From JANQJA01 sp047947185 (GTDB taxonomy: Bacteria; Pseudomonadota; Gammaproteobacteria; Pseudomonadales; Azotimanducaceae), in NCBI GenBank assembly GCA_047947185.1, contig CP170502.1, positions 3,658,001 through 3,722,000 on the forward strand: a stretch of 64,000 nucleotides of DNA. The letters are read 5' to 3'. The position numbers and the translations under genes are program-made. Below the pieces are notes generated by a model, which worked only from the letters and a program-made list of their open reading frames with translations, searched no databases and had not been told where the DNA came from. This document shows positions 16,339 through 24,740 of this stretch, piece after piece; the stretch's first letter is position 1; each line of letters begins with the position of its first letter.

Positions 16339-17436
16339 ATGACAAACGGTGACAGCGTCCGAGCATTCATAGGCACCTTTCGAAGGCCTGGCGGTGCAGG
16401 CATTTACAGTGTTGAGTTGGATCGTCGAACGTTGAAATTTGGTCAGGTGGAGATTGCTGCACAGGTGCTTGACCCGATCTACCTGGTGTTCGGCGCAGAG
16501 GATCGGGTACTCTATTCGGTGGGCGCGATTGATCTCGAAACCCGCCAGGGACTTCTCGTTGCTCATGAGCATGATGCGAATTCAGGACAGCTGAACGAGA
16601 TCGATCGAAGACCAACGGGCGGTGCAGCCGCATGCCACATTGCATTTGACGGGTCGTCCGGGACTGTTGCTGCCGCAAATTACCTGGGCGGCAGCATCAG
16701 CGCCATCGGGACCGATGGCGATGGCAGATTTGCCGAAAGTGTACAGGCCATCCAGCACCGCGGTGCATCGGTGAATCCACAGCGTCAGTCTGGTCCCCAT
16801 CCTCATTCGGTCATATTTGATCCAGCCGGGACGCGAGCGATTGCCTGTGACCTGGGTACTGATCAATTGTTGCAGTATGACCTCAGCCAGCAATCTGCCG
16901 CCCCCTTGTGCTCGCCACCCGTGCCTTTTGCCTGTACCGGCGGGTCCGGACCCAGGCACCTGGTTTTTCACCCGTCAGGTGCTTACGTGTACGTTGTAAA
17001 TGAACTCAGTTCTACCATTACGGGAATCGGCTATCGGCAGGACAAGGGCCTCACCAGCGCTTTTGGAACCTGGTCTACGGTACCCCCATCCTGGCAAGGA
17101 ATGAATTTGCCGGCAGCCATTCGTCTCAGTCAGTCAGGTGATCGGCTTTATGTGTCAAACAGAGGCCACGACTCGATTGCCTCTTTCACAGTTGATCCTG
17201 CCTCCGGTGATCTTGAACCAGCGGGCTTTTGTGCCAGCGGCGGTAAAGTTCCTCGGGATTTTGCGCTCACACCGGATGGAAGGGCAATGGTCATTGCCCA
17301 TCAGGAATCCGGTTCGGTGGTGGCACTTTCTATTGACGGGGAGAGCGGGCTTCCGGCTGAGATTACAGACAAGGTCGACATCCCTGGCGCAGTTGCAGTC
17401 CTGTTTGGTTCCGTTGGGGCTGGCGAGACCGCTTAG
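16339..17436 (+). CDS. lactonase, seven-bladed beta-propeller (6-phosphogluconolactonase Pgl/YbhE-like)
   Basis: About 365 residues of the cytochrome cd1-like propeller family that includes YbhE 6-phosphogluconolactonase. Repeated blades are visible: GPHPHSVIFDPAGTRAIACD, GSGPRHLVFHPSGAYVYVVNE, AIRLSQSGDRLYVSNRGHDSIASF and VPRDFALTPDGRAMVIAHQ. The His and Arg in the GPHPH and GPRH turns are conserved in the family. There is no signal peptide, so it is cytoplasmic. ATG 16339 follows GGGGAGG by about 6 bases. In context it would open the aldonolactone made by the neighbouring SDR. The sulfoquinovose Entner-Doudoroff pathway described so far uses a different lactonase fold (from memory, SMP-30 type). 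Confidence 0.82.
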   Translation: MTNGDSVRAFIGTFRRPGGAGIYSVELDRRTLKFGQVEIAAQVLDPIYLVFGAEDRVLYSVGAIDLETRQGLLVAHEHDANSGQLNEIDRRPTGGAAACHIAFDGSSGTVAAANYLGGSISAIGTDGDGRFAESVQAIQHRGASVNPQRQSGPHPHSVIFDPAGTRAIACDLGTDQLLQYDLSQQSAAPLCSPPVPFACTGGSGPRHLVFHPSGAYVYVVNELSSTITGIGYRQDKGLTSAFGTWSTVPPSWQGMNLPAAIRLSQSGDRLYVSNRGHDSIASFTVDPASGDLEPAGFCASGGKVPRDFALTPDGRAMVIAHQESGSVVALSIDGESGLPAEITDKVDIPGAVAVLFGSVGAGETA

Positions 17437-17483
17437 CGTTCGGCGCAATATCAAACCTGGTCGCTACTGATCAGAAGCCTGCT

Positions 17484-18992
17484 CTACCGGGATTCGCCAA
17501 CAGAGAGACTGTTCCGGTCCGTAATCTTTCGGATGATCTCCCGATGTTGTGCAGCGGTAAGACTATAGAATCGGTAGCAAAGCAGCGAGAGAACAGCAAA
17601 ACTCGCCATTACCGGTCCCGCTACAATACCCAGTCGCGTCAGTGTTGCATCATCCAACTGCCCCGGTACAGTGTTGAACGGCAAGCGGATATAGACATCG
17701 AGGAGGATACCGGCGAACAGGTGTCCAAAAGAATAGGAGGCTTTGGCAAAGAAGGCGCGTGCAGAATAGTAGAGCCCTTCCTGACGCAGACCTGTAACGA
17801 GTTCGTTCTCGTCGATGATGTCGCCGATCATCCCCAATATTGCAACCCCCGAAACACCAACCGTAAATATGAACGCGCCGGCGTTGGCGAGAAGCGCCGG
17901 GAGCAGTAACGGGTCACCGTTGTCTGGCATCAGTCCAAAGAGCCTCAAGGTGACGGGTAGCTGTGCGAAGACCGTCATCGCACCCAGGGCGCCGAGAACA
18001 ACAGGCTTTCGATCGAACCGGCGCATCAGATGTGGGGACGCCAGCGCCCCGACGACCCCCATGGGTCCTGTTGCCAACCCGAACCAGCGTATTTGCTCGG
18101 GCATGAGTTCCCAGAAATAGGTATTGATAAATACCGTTAGCGTGTCATAGACGCCGCTGGCGATCATGAAGAAGAAAAATCCAGCGATGAGAACGACATA
18201 ATTGCGATTGCGAAACGTACTGCTGATTGAGGTAATCATGAGCCGGATGGAGAATTTCACGTCTGACGGAGGAGCCTGGGTCAGGCGAGGCACGTGTTTG
18301 TAGGTAAATGCTGCACAAGTCCAGATGGCAATAATCACCGTTGCGCAGGCCCACAGGATCATTGGCGTGTAGGCCGCCGGATCAAGATGACCCGGCACAA
18401 GTTGCCCATCGGTCGCCCGCACTCTTTCACCGGCAAAGAAAAATGACCATGTGATGAAAGCGATGGAGGCGCCAGCAATAACCCCGATGATCTGATTTGT
18501 GCTGAACAGTTGGGAACGTTGAAACTGGTCTTTGGAAAGTTCGCCTCCCAGTGCCAGATGCGGTATCTGATAAAGCGTGAGGAACGCACGGCTGGAAACG
18601 GTCGTGACTGCCAGCCACGCAAACAGGCCCAACTGGTGATTGGTCTCGGTGAGTGCCTGGGGAGGATTGAATATGAGATAGATCATGAGCGCCAAAGGCA
18701 CTGGCGCGGCAAACAGGAATGGATGACGCCTGCCGTGTCGTCCTCGCCACCGATCGGAAATTACGCCAACGATGGGGTCGGTAATTGCATCTGCAATTAG
18801 CGCGAGCATGATTGCAATACCAATCAGGGTGTTCGGTAACCCGATAACCTGGTTATAAAAAATTGTTACGAAGGTATTGAACAGCGAGTTGTACAAGGAT
18901 TCGGCCACTTGTCCAGAGCCAAATGCGAGCCTGGTACCGAGGGTCAGGCGCTCGACCTTACCGGCCTGGTTGGAATCATTCTGTGATGGCAT
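17484..18992 (-). CDS. MFS transporter, GPH family (sugar:cation symporter)
   Basis: About 502 residues with twelve hydrophobic segments. Signature positions are DAITDPIVGVISDRWRGRHGRRHPFLF (MelB-type cytoplasmic loop after helix 2) and the related loop MRRFDRKPVVLG in the second half. GPH proteins move glycosides, pentosides or hexuronides into the cytoplasm with Na+ or H+. ATG 18992 is chosen over 19052 because the added residues would run into the inverted repeat and add nothing to the fold. It lies downstream of the dehydratase on the same strand and is the probable inner-membrane importer for the glycoside hydrolysed by the GH31 enzyme. Confidence 0.85.
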   Translation of the reverse strand: MPSQNDSNQAGKVERLTLGTRLAFGSGQVAESLYNSLFNTFVTIFYNQVIGLPNTLIGIAIMLALIADAITDPIVGVISDRWRGRHGRRHPFLFAAPVPLALMIYLIFNPPQALTETNHQLGLFAWLAVTTVSSRAFLTLYQIPHLALGGELSKDQFQRSQLFSTNQIIGVIAGASIAFITWSFFFAGERVRATDGQLVPGHLDPAAYTPMILWACATVIIAIWTCAAFTYKHVPRLTQAPPSDVKFSIRLMITSISSTFRNRNYVVLIAGFFFFMIASGVYDTLTVFINTYFWELMPEQIRWFGLATGPMGVVGALASPHLMRRFDRKPVVLGALGAMTVFAQLPVTLRLFGLMPDNGDPLLLPALLANAGAFIFTVGVSGVAILGMIGDIIDENELVTGLRQEGLYYSARAFFAKASYSFGHLFAGILLDVYIRLPFNTVPGQLDDATLTRLGIVAGPVMASFAVLSLLCYRFYSLTAAQHREIIRKITDRNSLSVGESR

Positions 18993-19056
18993 TTTTTGCC
19001 CTGCGTTGTTATGCGCACTCGCTCGGCGAAGCAGGTGGCCGGTAAAGTTCACTCAG

Positions 19057-19126
19057 GCGTCTTGATGCCGCCCGTCACCTACGCTGGCGCAGGTGACGGG
19101 CGGCAGCTGACTCGTCAACAAGACGC
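19057..19126. repeat. large inverted repeat between dehydratase and symporter genes
   Basis: A 14-base perfect stem (GCCGCCCGTCACCT at 19067-19080 with its complement at 19091-19104, loop of 10 bases) is enclosed by a second perfect 8-base stem (GCGTCTTG at 19057-19064 with CAAGACGC at 19119-19126). It sits between the stop of the dehydratase and the start of the symporter, which share a strand. No T-run follows. It could be a partial terminator or a 3'-end stabiliser that sets the dehydratase to symporter ratio. Confidence 0.65.
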
Positions 19127-19188
19127 TTAAGCCCCCAGGATTGGCTGCGCCCATCCCTGGGCCTGGCCTTCAAGACGATGGCGTTTGG

Positions 19189-20331
19189 CTACCAGTCACC
19201 CACGCCACCATCAGCCAGCGTTGGATGACGAACGTCCCGGGCCTGAAACGGATAGCGATCGGCGAGCGACTCGTCAAATCTGATGCCAAGTCCAGGAGCT
19301 TTGGGTAAAGCGAAGTAGCCGTCTTCAATTGTTAATGGTTCGACCAGCATCTCGTTCCAGATTTCGGCATCCCGGGCCTGGATTGCAATTTCCTGAATCA
19401 GGAAATTTGGTGTAGCGGCAGCGATATGGAGGCTGGCCATCGTGACAATGGGCCCCCTTGGATTATGAGGCGCCAGTTGCATGAAGTAAGTTTCGGCTGC
19501 GGCAGCAATTCTGCGTGTCTCGGAGATGCCACCCGCGTGACCTAGGTCTGGTTGCAGGACCGCAACAGCCTGTTGCTCGATGATGGGGCGGAAGTCCCAA
19601 CGATTGTATTCGCGCTCACCAGTCGCAAGTGGAATGGGGCTGGTGCGGGTGACCGTCAGTAGTGCGTCAATATTGCGTGGTGGTATTGGCTCCTCGAAGA
19701 ACAATATATCCAGCGGCGCGATTGCATGGGCGATTTCAAGTGCCACGTGGGGCGTCTGTTTGCCATGCGCATCGACCATCAGGGCAATGTCTGCACCAAC
19801 CGCATCGCGAACGGCTGCCACGGTTTGATAGGTCAGGGCGGCTGCTTTGGCATCACGTACCGGCTCAGGACTACCGGTTACCTGCAGTTTCAGTGCACGA
19901 TACCCTTCATCCACCAGTGCAAGGCTGCGTTCGACAACCTCATTCCTGTCCCTTCCCAGCGGATGCGAGTACATCCAGATGCGATCTCTCACTGCTCCGC
20001 CAAGCAACTGCCAGACTGGAAGTTCGAGCCGTTTGCCGGCGATGTCCCAGAGCGCCTGGTCGATTGCACTGAGTGCTGTTGACTGGATTATGCCGCCGCG
20101 GTGAAAGCTGTTACGAAACAATACCTGCCAGTGTCGCTCAATCTGGCTGTCATCCTGCCCTACAAGATACTCTGAGAAATCCTCGACGGCCCCGACAATT
20201 GCACGCGCTTTATGAGGGATGGTTCCTTCGCCGTAACCTTCAACGCCATCGGCGGTTCTCACCCGGACAATGACCATGTTGCCGTGGCCAAGATTTACAA
20301 CAAATGGTTTTACTTCGACTATCGATGCCAT
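19189..20331 (-). CDS. enolase-superfamily sugar-acid dehydratase (D-galactonate dehydratase-like)
   Basis: A 380-residue mandelate racemase/muconate-lactonising-type protein. Metal ligands are D187 (VDAHGK), E213 (FFEEP) and E239 (ATGER). H189 and the H289/D262 pair (APHNPRGPI; QPDLGHAGGI) match the D-galactonate dehydratase (DgoD) arrangement. These enzymes remove water from an aldonate to give a 2-keto-3-deoxy acid. All catalytic positions are intact. It is probably first in a transcript with the GPH symporter and has operator C in its upstream region. In this regulon it would feed the HpcH aldolase at 9854. Known sulfoquinovose pathways of this type use an IlvD/Edd-family dehydratase instead. 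Confidence 0.87.
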   Translation of the reverse strand: MASIVEVKPFVVNLGHGNMVIVRVRTADGVEGYGEGTIPHKARAIVGAVEDFSEYLVGQDDSQIERHWQVLFRNSFHRGGIIQSTALSAIDQALWDIAGKRLELPVWQLLGGAVRDRIWMYSHPLGRDRNEVVERSLALVDEGYRALKLQVTGSPEPVRDAKAAALTYQTVAAVRDAVGADIALMVDAHGKQTPHVALEIAHAIAPLDILFFEEPIPPRNIDALLTVTRTSPIPLATGEREYNRWDFRPIIEQQAVAVLQPDLGHAGGISETRRIAAAAETYFMQLAPHNPRGPIVTMASLHIAAATPNFLIQEIAIQARDAEIWNEMLVEPLTIEDGYFALPKAPGLGIRFDESLADRYPFQARDVRHPTLADGGVGDW

Positions 20332-20383
20332 GTGTCTGGTTCCTGTTGGTCTGTGTTGTTAATGTTTAATATTGCAACAATAG

Positions 20384-20396
20384 TGCGTAATACGCA
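20384..20396. promoter_or_regulatory. candidate operator C, TGCG-N5-CGCA
   Basis: TGCG TAATA CGCA is a symmetric inverted repeat; six bases on each side (TGCGTA/TACGCA) pair round one central base. It lies about 55 bases upstream of the dehydratase start, in an AT-rich stretch that must hold its promoter. It is the most symmetric of the four sites. Confidence 0.6.
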
Positions 20397-20584
20397 TTAA
20401 ATAGATGTCGTGCCGCCCGGTCAAGCATGCCCGGGGTTTCCACTACCAGATTGCGAGCCTGCCCTGCTTCCGCGTGCTCGTGAACGATATGCCTGTTTTT
20501 TCAGCTTATTACTGCTTACTCCGGGAGCAGGCGACAACACCACGAGTAGTTGGCAAACAACCTCAGTCAGATTTGACTGGCATG

Positions 20585-20613
20585 TTGCAAATGGCTAATA
20601 AAGCACCTAGTAT
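20585..20613 (+). promoter_or_regulatory. sigma-70-type promoter of the TonB receptor gene
   Basis: TTGCAA (20585-20590), a 17-base spacer and TAGTAT (20608-20613) lie about 110 bases before the receptor start. The segment from 20596 repeats the aldolase/GH31 promoter at 9731 with two mismatches in 21 bases, and both have leaders of similar length. Confidence 0.65.
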
Positions 20614-20625
20614 GCGTTAGTCGCA
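20613..20625. promoter_or_regulatory. candidate operator B, TGCG-N5-CGCA
   Basis: TGCG TTAGT CGCA starts on the last base of the -10 box, exactly as operator A does in the aldolase/GH31 promoter. Both half-sites are perfect. Confidence 0.6.
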
Positions 20626-20722
20626 ACGAAGGGCTGTTAGTTTTGATGCCCGCACTTGGGCGATGGCAACCTGAACGCTGGTTGCCATCTGCAGAATAAT
20701 TTTGGGGCCATGGGAGGGTCTT

Positions 20723-23110
20723 ATGTCTGTTTACTGGCATTCAACATTAGTTTCAGTGGGTCTACTTGCGTTTGCCTGCACGAGCACGGCAGCGTCACAG
20801 GCGATCGAAGAAATTACGGTTACCGCGTCAAAGCGGGAGCAAACACTACAGCAAACCGCCATCGCGGTATCGGTTGTCGGTAAAGAGGAGATCGAGCGCA
20901 GCATGGTTCTTGATCTTCATGATCTGCAGGTGCTTGTCCCATCGCTGCGCATTGAGACTGGCAACAGATCCGTAGAGGCAAACTACTCAATCCGGGGCTT
21001 TGGCAATGGCGGAAGCGCCCCAGGCACCGAGCCCGCGGTTGGCGTGTTCATCGACGGCGTGTTCAGATCCCGCTCCACCGCCACCGTTCTTGACCTCCCG
21101 AGGCTTGAACGCGTGGAGGTACTTCGGGGCCCACAAAACACCTTGTTTGGCAAAAACGCATCAGCAGGCGTGATCAGCATTATTACCCCCAAACCCGCTT
21201 TTGAACCTTCCAGCAGCGTCGAGGCCACGGTTGGCAGATTCGATCAACGCGTCGTCAAGGGTTACTGGACGGGTGCGGTGTCTGAACGACTGGCGTTGAG
21301 TCTCTCAGGCACCATTAACAAGCGGGACGGATTTGCCGAAACACCACTCGGACTTGATAACCTGAATGAGAAGAATCGCCTCGGCGTGCGGATGCAGGCC
21401 CTTTATGAGCCCTCCGATACGATGAGTTTCCGACTTATTGCTGACTATTCCGAAATGGATGAAAGTTGTTGTGTGACCGGCAACGTGCAGACTGGCGGTA
21501 CTGAGCCCATCATTGTTGCACTGGGTGGTAAGGTTCGGAGCGACTCTGCTGACAATTTCACTCGTGAAGGTTTCATCAATTTCAATCAGGAAAACAAGCT
21601 TGAAGACAGCGGCCTGTCGTTTCATGCTGACTTCGCTTTTGAGGGGTTTTCCCTGACTTCCATCACGGCGTATCGCAACAACCACCGTGGTCCTGTACGC
21701 AGTGACACCGACTATACAACACTGGATATAGCAGGCGCGCTCAACGAGCGAAAAATCCGGACCTTTTCCCAGGAAGTCAGGCTTACGTCAATGGGTGATG
21801 GTTCCCTCGAATGGATGCTGGGTGCATTCCTGTTTAATGAGGACATCTCAGACAATGGCAATACCATATATGGTGAAGACCTCCGCGAATATGCGTTCAG
21901 GCTGGTCGGCGGTAACCTGGACGGAACAGGCGGACCGCTTGGTGCACTCGAAACTGCTCTTGGACTTGAGGGCCAATTTTTCAACCCGGACATCATCGTT
22001 GGCGCGCCTTCCTCGCAAGATAACCTCGCATTCTCGATTTTCGGCAACCTTGACTATGCGCTGACTGATGCGATCACTCTGTCGGCTGGTGTGAACTACA
22101 CGAAAGACGACAAGGATGTCTGGTTTGAGCCCAATGTACCCATTCCAGATGTGTTTTCGGCGCTTGACCTGACCACGGCTGCCGGGGGCGCATTTGCCGG
22201 TTTGCGTGGTCTGCAGTTCCGTCCGCCCTCGCTGGGGTTCCCCAATGCGGTTGAAGATGGCAAAACTTCTGACAGTGATACGACCTGGCTGGCCAGAGTC
22301 GCGTGGGATATCAACGACAATCTCAATCTCTACATCAGTGCCGCTACCGGCTTCAAGTCGAGTTCCTGGGTTATAGGAGATTCCAACCCATTCCGGTCAG
22401 ATCAGGCTGCCATTGAAGCTGCCGGCATCGCCACCTCCAACCAGCAGTACGGCGCGCGATATTCAACGCCGGAGTATGCAGAGGTTTATGAAATAGGTTT
22501 GAAAGCACGCTTCGACTACGGACAGGTCTACCTGACCTATTTTGATCAGAGTATCGAGGATTTCCAGACGCGGGCCTTTGACGGGGTCAACTTTATTGCT
22601 ACCAACGCGGGCAAACTGTCGGCTGACGGATTCGAAGTAGAGGCGCTGTTTCGGCCAACCGAGAACTGGCAATTTTCACTCAGCGGTACCTGGCTTGACC
22701 CGATTTATGAGGACTTTCGCAACGCACCCGGACCATTCGGTGGGCCGCGAGTGATCGACAGGTCCGGCACGCGTCCGGGCGGCATCCATGACCTGAGTGC
22801 AGTTGCAGTCGCAACATACAACTTCAGCTTTGGTATAGCTGATGGCTTTGCGCGAATGGGCTACCTTTATGAACACGGCACCGGACTGGATGACACCTTC
22901 CCCAATATCGAGAGGGAAGTCGGTACGCTCAATGCCAGCATTGGTCTGGATTTCAACAACGGTATCACCGCCCAGCTCTGGGGTCGCAACATCAATGATG
23001 ACAAGTACTTTACGGGCGGTTTCAACGGGGTCGCACAGGGGGGCACGGTAAACTCCCGTCTGAGTGAGCCACCTACCTATGGTCTGACTGTGCGCTACCG
23101 GGTCAACTAG
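20723..23110 (+). CDS. TonB-dependent outer-membrane receptor
   Basis: About 795 residues. A signal peptide (MSVYWHSTLVSVGLLAFACT, cleavage near TAAS-QA) is followed by a TonB box (EEITVTASKRE), the plug domain (SIRGFGNGG, VFIDGVFRSR, VEVLRGPQNTLFGKNASAGVI) and a 22-strand beta-barrel ending in an aromatic-rich strand (LTVRYRVN). ATG 20723 follows GGGAGGG by about 5 bases, whereas the 20702 start has no good site. It imports a substrate across the outer membrane using proton-motive force. The promoter and operator shared with the aldolase/GH31 operon tie it to the sugar regulon, suggesting the glycoside itself or a larger carrier such as a glycolipid head group as ligand. Confidence 0.92.
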   Translation: MSVYWHSTLVSVGLLAFACTSTAASQAIEEITVTASKREQTLQQTAIAVSVVGKEEIERSMVLDLHDLQVLVPSLRIETGNRSVEANYSIRGFGNGGSAPGTEPAVGVFIDGVFRSRSTATVLDLPRLERVEVLRGPQNTLFGKNASAGVISIITPKPAFEPSSSVEATVGRFDQRVVKGYWTGAVSERLALSLSGTINKRDGFAETPLGLDNLNEKNRLGVRMQALYEPSDTMSFRLIADYSEMDESCCVTGNVQTGGTEPIIVALGGKVRSDSADNFTREGFINFNQENKLEDSGLSFHADFAFEGFSLTSITAYRNNHRGPVRSDTDYTTLDIAGALNERKIRTFSQEVRLTSMGDGSLEWMLGAFLFNEDISDNGNTIYGEDLREYAFRLVGGNLDGTGGPLGALETALGLEGQFFNPDIIVGAPSSQDNLAFSIFGNLDYALTDAITLSAGVNYTKDDKDVWFEPNVPIPDVFSALDLTTAAGGAFAGLRGLQFRPPSLGFPNAVEDGKTSDSDTTWLARVAWDINDNLNLYISAATGFKSSSWVIGDSNPFRSDQAAIEAAGIATSNQQYGARYSTPEYAEVYEIGLKARFDYGQVYLTYFDQSIEDFQTRAFDGVNFIATNAGKLSADGFEVEALFRPTENWQFSLSGTWLDPIYEDFRNAPGPFGGPRVIDRSGTRPGGIHDLSAVAVATYNFSFGIADGFARMGYLYEHGTGLDDTFPNIEREVGTLNASIGLDFNNGITAQLWGRNINDDKYFTGGFNGVAQGGTVNSRLSEPPTYGLTVRYRVN

Positions 23111-23511
23111 TCACTGCGTCTCCCGGGTAGTCCGCTTCCACTGGTGAAACCCTGTTGAAGTGGACTGCCCTGAGACCAAAACAGCCCCAACCAGGCTCAC
23201 AACTGCGCTTTAGGGTCTGCCCCTGCTGTGGTCATACCGCCTTACAGCAGACTCATTCTCAGTGCTGTTTCAGCCCCATCCTTTCCCGCCGCCTCTTAGC
23301 CATGACTGAGCAGCAGTTGTTGGCGGCGGTAAAGCCTTTGGCACCTGGAGCACTCAACGCTGCTCAGGCAGCCGGCTTGGCCTCTGGCAGCAGCTCCATC
23401 ATTGCAAATGAAAAAGTTTTTCTTGTCGCCATGTTCAAGCCCCCGCGCCGAATTTGCAGGCTGGCGAGTTAAGGCGTATTTTGGCGTTTTGCGTCGAAGA
23501 GAGGGACTCAG
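23111..23511. other. intergenic region, no gene recognised
   Basis: About 400 bases between the TonB receptor and the first PhyH gene. A frame of about 105 codons (23155-23472) has no motif I recognise and no clear ribosome binding site. The promoter for the long downstream operon is probably here. No confident -35/-10 pair or terminator could be picked out. Confidence 0.45.
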
Positions 23512-24654
23512 ATGGCGTCAGGTGCAACCACCCGGGAACTGCCCGCTACCGCTTTGTCGTTGGAGCAGAAGCGACAGTTTTATCGTGACGGCTATATCGT
23601 AATCAAGAACGCAGTGCCGCAGGCTGTGGTCAACGCGGCGCTGGGTCGCATCAGGAATGCCCGTAAAGGAGAAAACCTGATGGGCGCGCCAGAGATGACT
23701 GACCTGGTTAATGCCTCGTCCATAACGCCAATTCTGCACGAGGCGATGGGCCAGTTCGATCCACCGACGGCCTGCCAGGTGGGTGTGCTGAAGAAGCGAC
23801 CACCGGGTGAGCATTTCAACAACCTGGGTTACCGTGACAAGGACATGCCTTACTTCGGCGCTGAACTGCACATGGACGGCAATATCACCATGACAGCGCC
23901 GCAGGAAGTGCAGGCAGGCACCCCGGATGAGATTTACAACCGCTTTATCCGCTCTGGTCCAAAGGGTGACATCGGGCGCTGCGCTGAGGTGATGGGGCAT
24001 AACTACACCCCCCTGTTCCAGGACCCGGAGATGACCCTGGCGCTCGGCAGCTTTACAGCTTTTGTGTTTGTCTGTCTCAACGAACAGATGCAGCCTGGCT
24101 ATGGCCAGACGTCGGTACTGCCAGGTGCGCATCACGCCTCCGAGCGCTTCTTTCGCTGGCAATATGAACAGAACGGCCACCTGGGACCAGAAGGCCCCGG
24201 CTGGCCGCGGTTGAATTACAACTCACCGAACCGGTCCGGTATGAACTACCTGCCTGAGAGAATCCTGGATGAGTTTATCGATGAGACCTGCGAAGCGACC
24301 CCGGACGGGCGGCGCTGGCCGCGGGCAGTTCAGGTCATGATGGAGCCCGGTGACGCCTGCATCGCGATGTACAACATCCCGCACTCGGGGTCGCGCAACG
24401 AAAATGGCACTGAGTCCCGCAAGAACATGATTTTTCGGATTCGAAACAAGCGCCGCCAGCCCAACAAGGTGCTGACGGGCATTTCCGATCATCCGGATCG
24501 CGGCTGGCTGGGCGAGTGGCTGGATTATGAAGCGGGCAACAATCCCTGGGAGCGATCCCGCCAGGCCATGATGAACATCTGGGATGAATGGGAAGGTATG
24601 CAGGCTGTGGTGGCTGAAGAGCAGGCTGCCGCGGCGACCAGAGAGAAACTTTAA
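23512..24654 (+). CDS. phytanoyl-CoA dioxygenase (PhyH) family protein
   Basis: A 380-residue Fe(II)/2-oxoglutarate oxygenase. The iron triad is H120 and D122 (ELHMDGN) with distal H291 (NIPHSGS), and R303, twelve residues on, would bind 2-oxoglutarate. The N-terminus LEQKRQFYRDGYIVIKNAV is the usual PhyH start. Such enzymes hydroxylate unactivated carbons of lipids and natural products. It is first in a plus-strand operon reaching to 33064 that holds a second, unlike PhyH (29091). The start ATG follows GAGAGGGA. The substrate is unknown. Confidence 0.87.
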   Translation: MASGATTRELPATALSLEQKRQFYRDGYIVIKNAVPQAVVNAALGRIRNARKGENLMGAPEMTDLVNASSITPILHEAMGQFDPPTACQVGVLKKRPPGEHFNNLGYRDKDMPYFGAELHMDGNITMTAPQEVQAGTPDEIYNRFIRSGPKGDIGRCAEVMGHNYTPLFQDPEMTLALGSFTAFVFVCLNEQMQPGYGQTSVLPGAHHASERFFRWQYEQNGHLGPEGPGWPRLNYNSPNRSGMNYLPERILDEFIDETCEATPDGRRWPRAVQVMMEPGDACIAMYNIPHSGSRNENGTESRKNMIFRIRNKRRQPNKVLTGISDHPDRGWLGEWLDYEAGNNPWERSRQAMMNIWDEWEGMQAVVAEEQAAAATREKL

Positions 24655-24740
24655 TATGATGTCCGGTGTTCGGGCGCCGTTTGTGTCGGCGCCCGACGCT
24701 GAAAAATTGCGATAACTTGTGAGATAGAGAGGGAAAGCAG

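Larger units (their letters stand above)
20332..20722. other. divergent intergenic region between dehydratase and TonB receptor
   Basis: About 390 bases hold operator C (20384-20396) near the dehydratase and the promoter and operator B (20585-20625) for the TonB receptor. The area round operator C is AT-rich. The minus-strand promoter of the dehydratase must be here, but I could not place its boxes with confidence. No gene was recognised. Confidence 0.5.

Noticed and set aside
18993..19030. A fifth operator before the symporter gene (TGCG and CGCA half-sites)
   Set aside because: The half-sites are separated by 8 bases, not 5, and do not match the spacing of the other four sites.
19057..19126. 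Intrinsic terminator
   Set aside because: The stem is strong but no T-run follows on either strand, so it is listed as an inverted repeat only.
23155..23472. A 105-codon plus-strand frame before the first PhyH gene
   Set aside because: No motif, poor start context and mixed composition; treated as intergenic.
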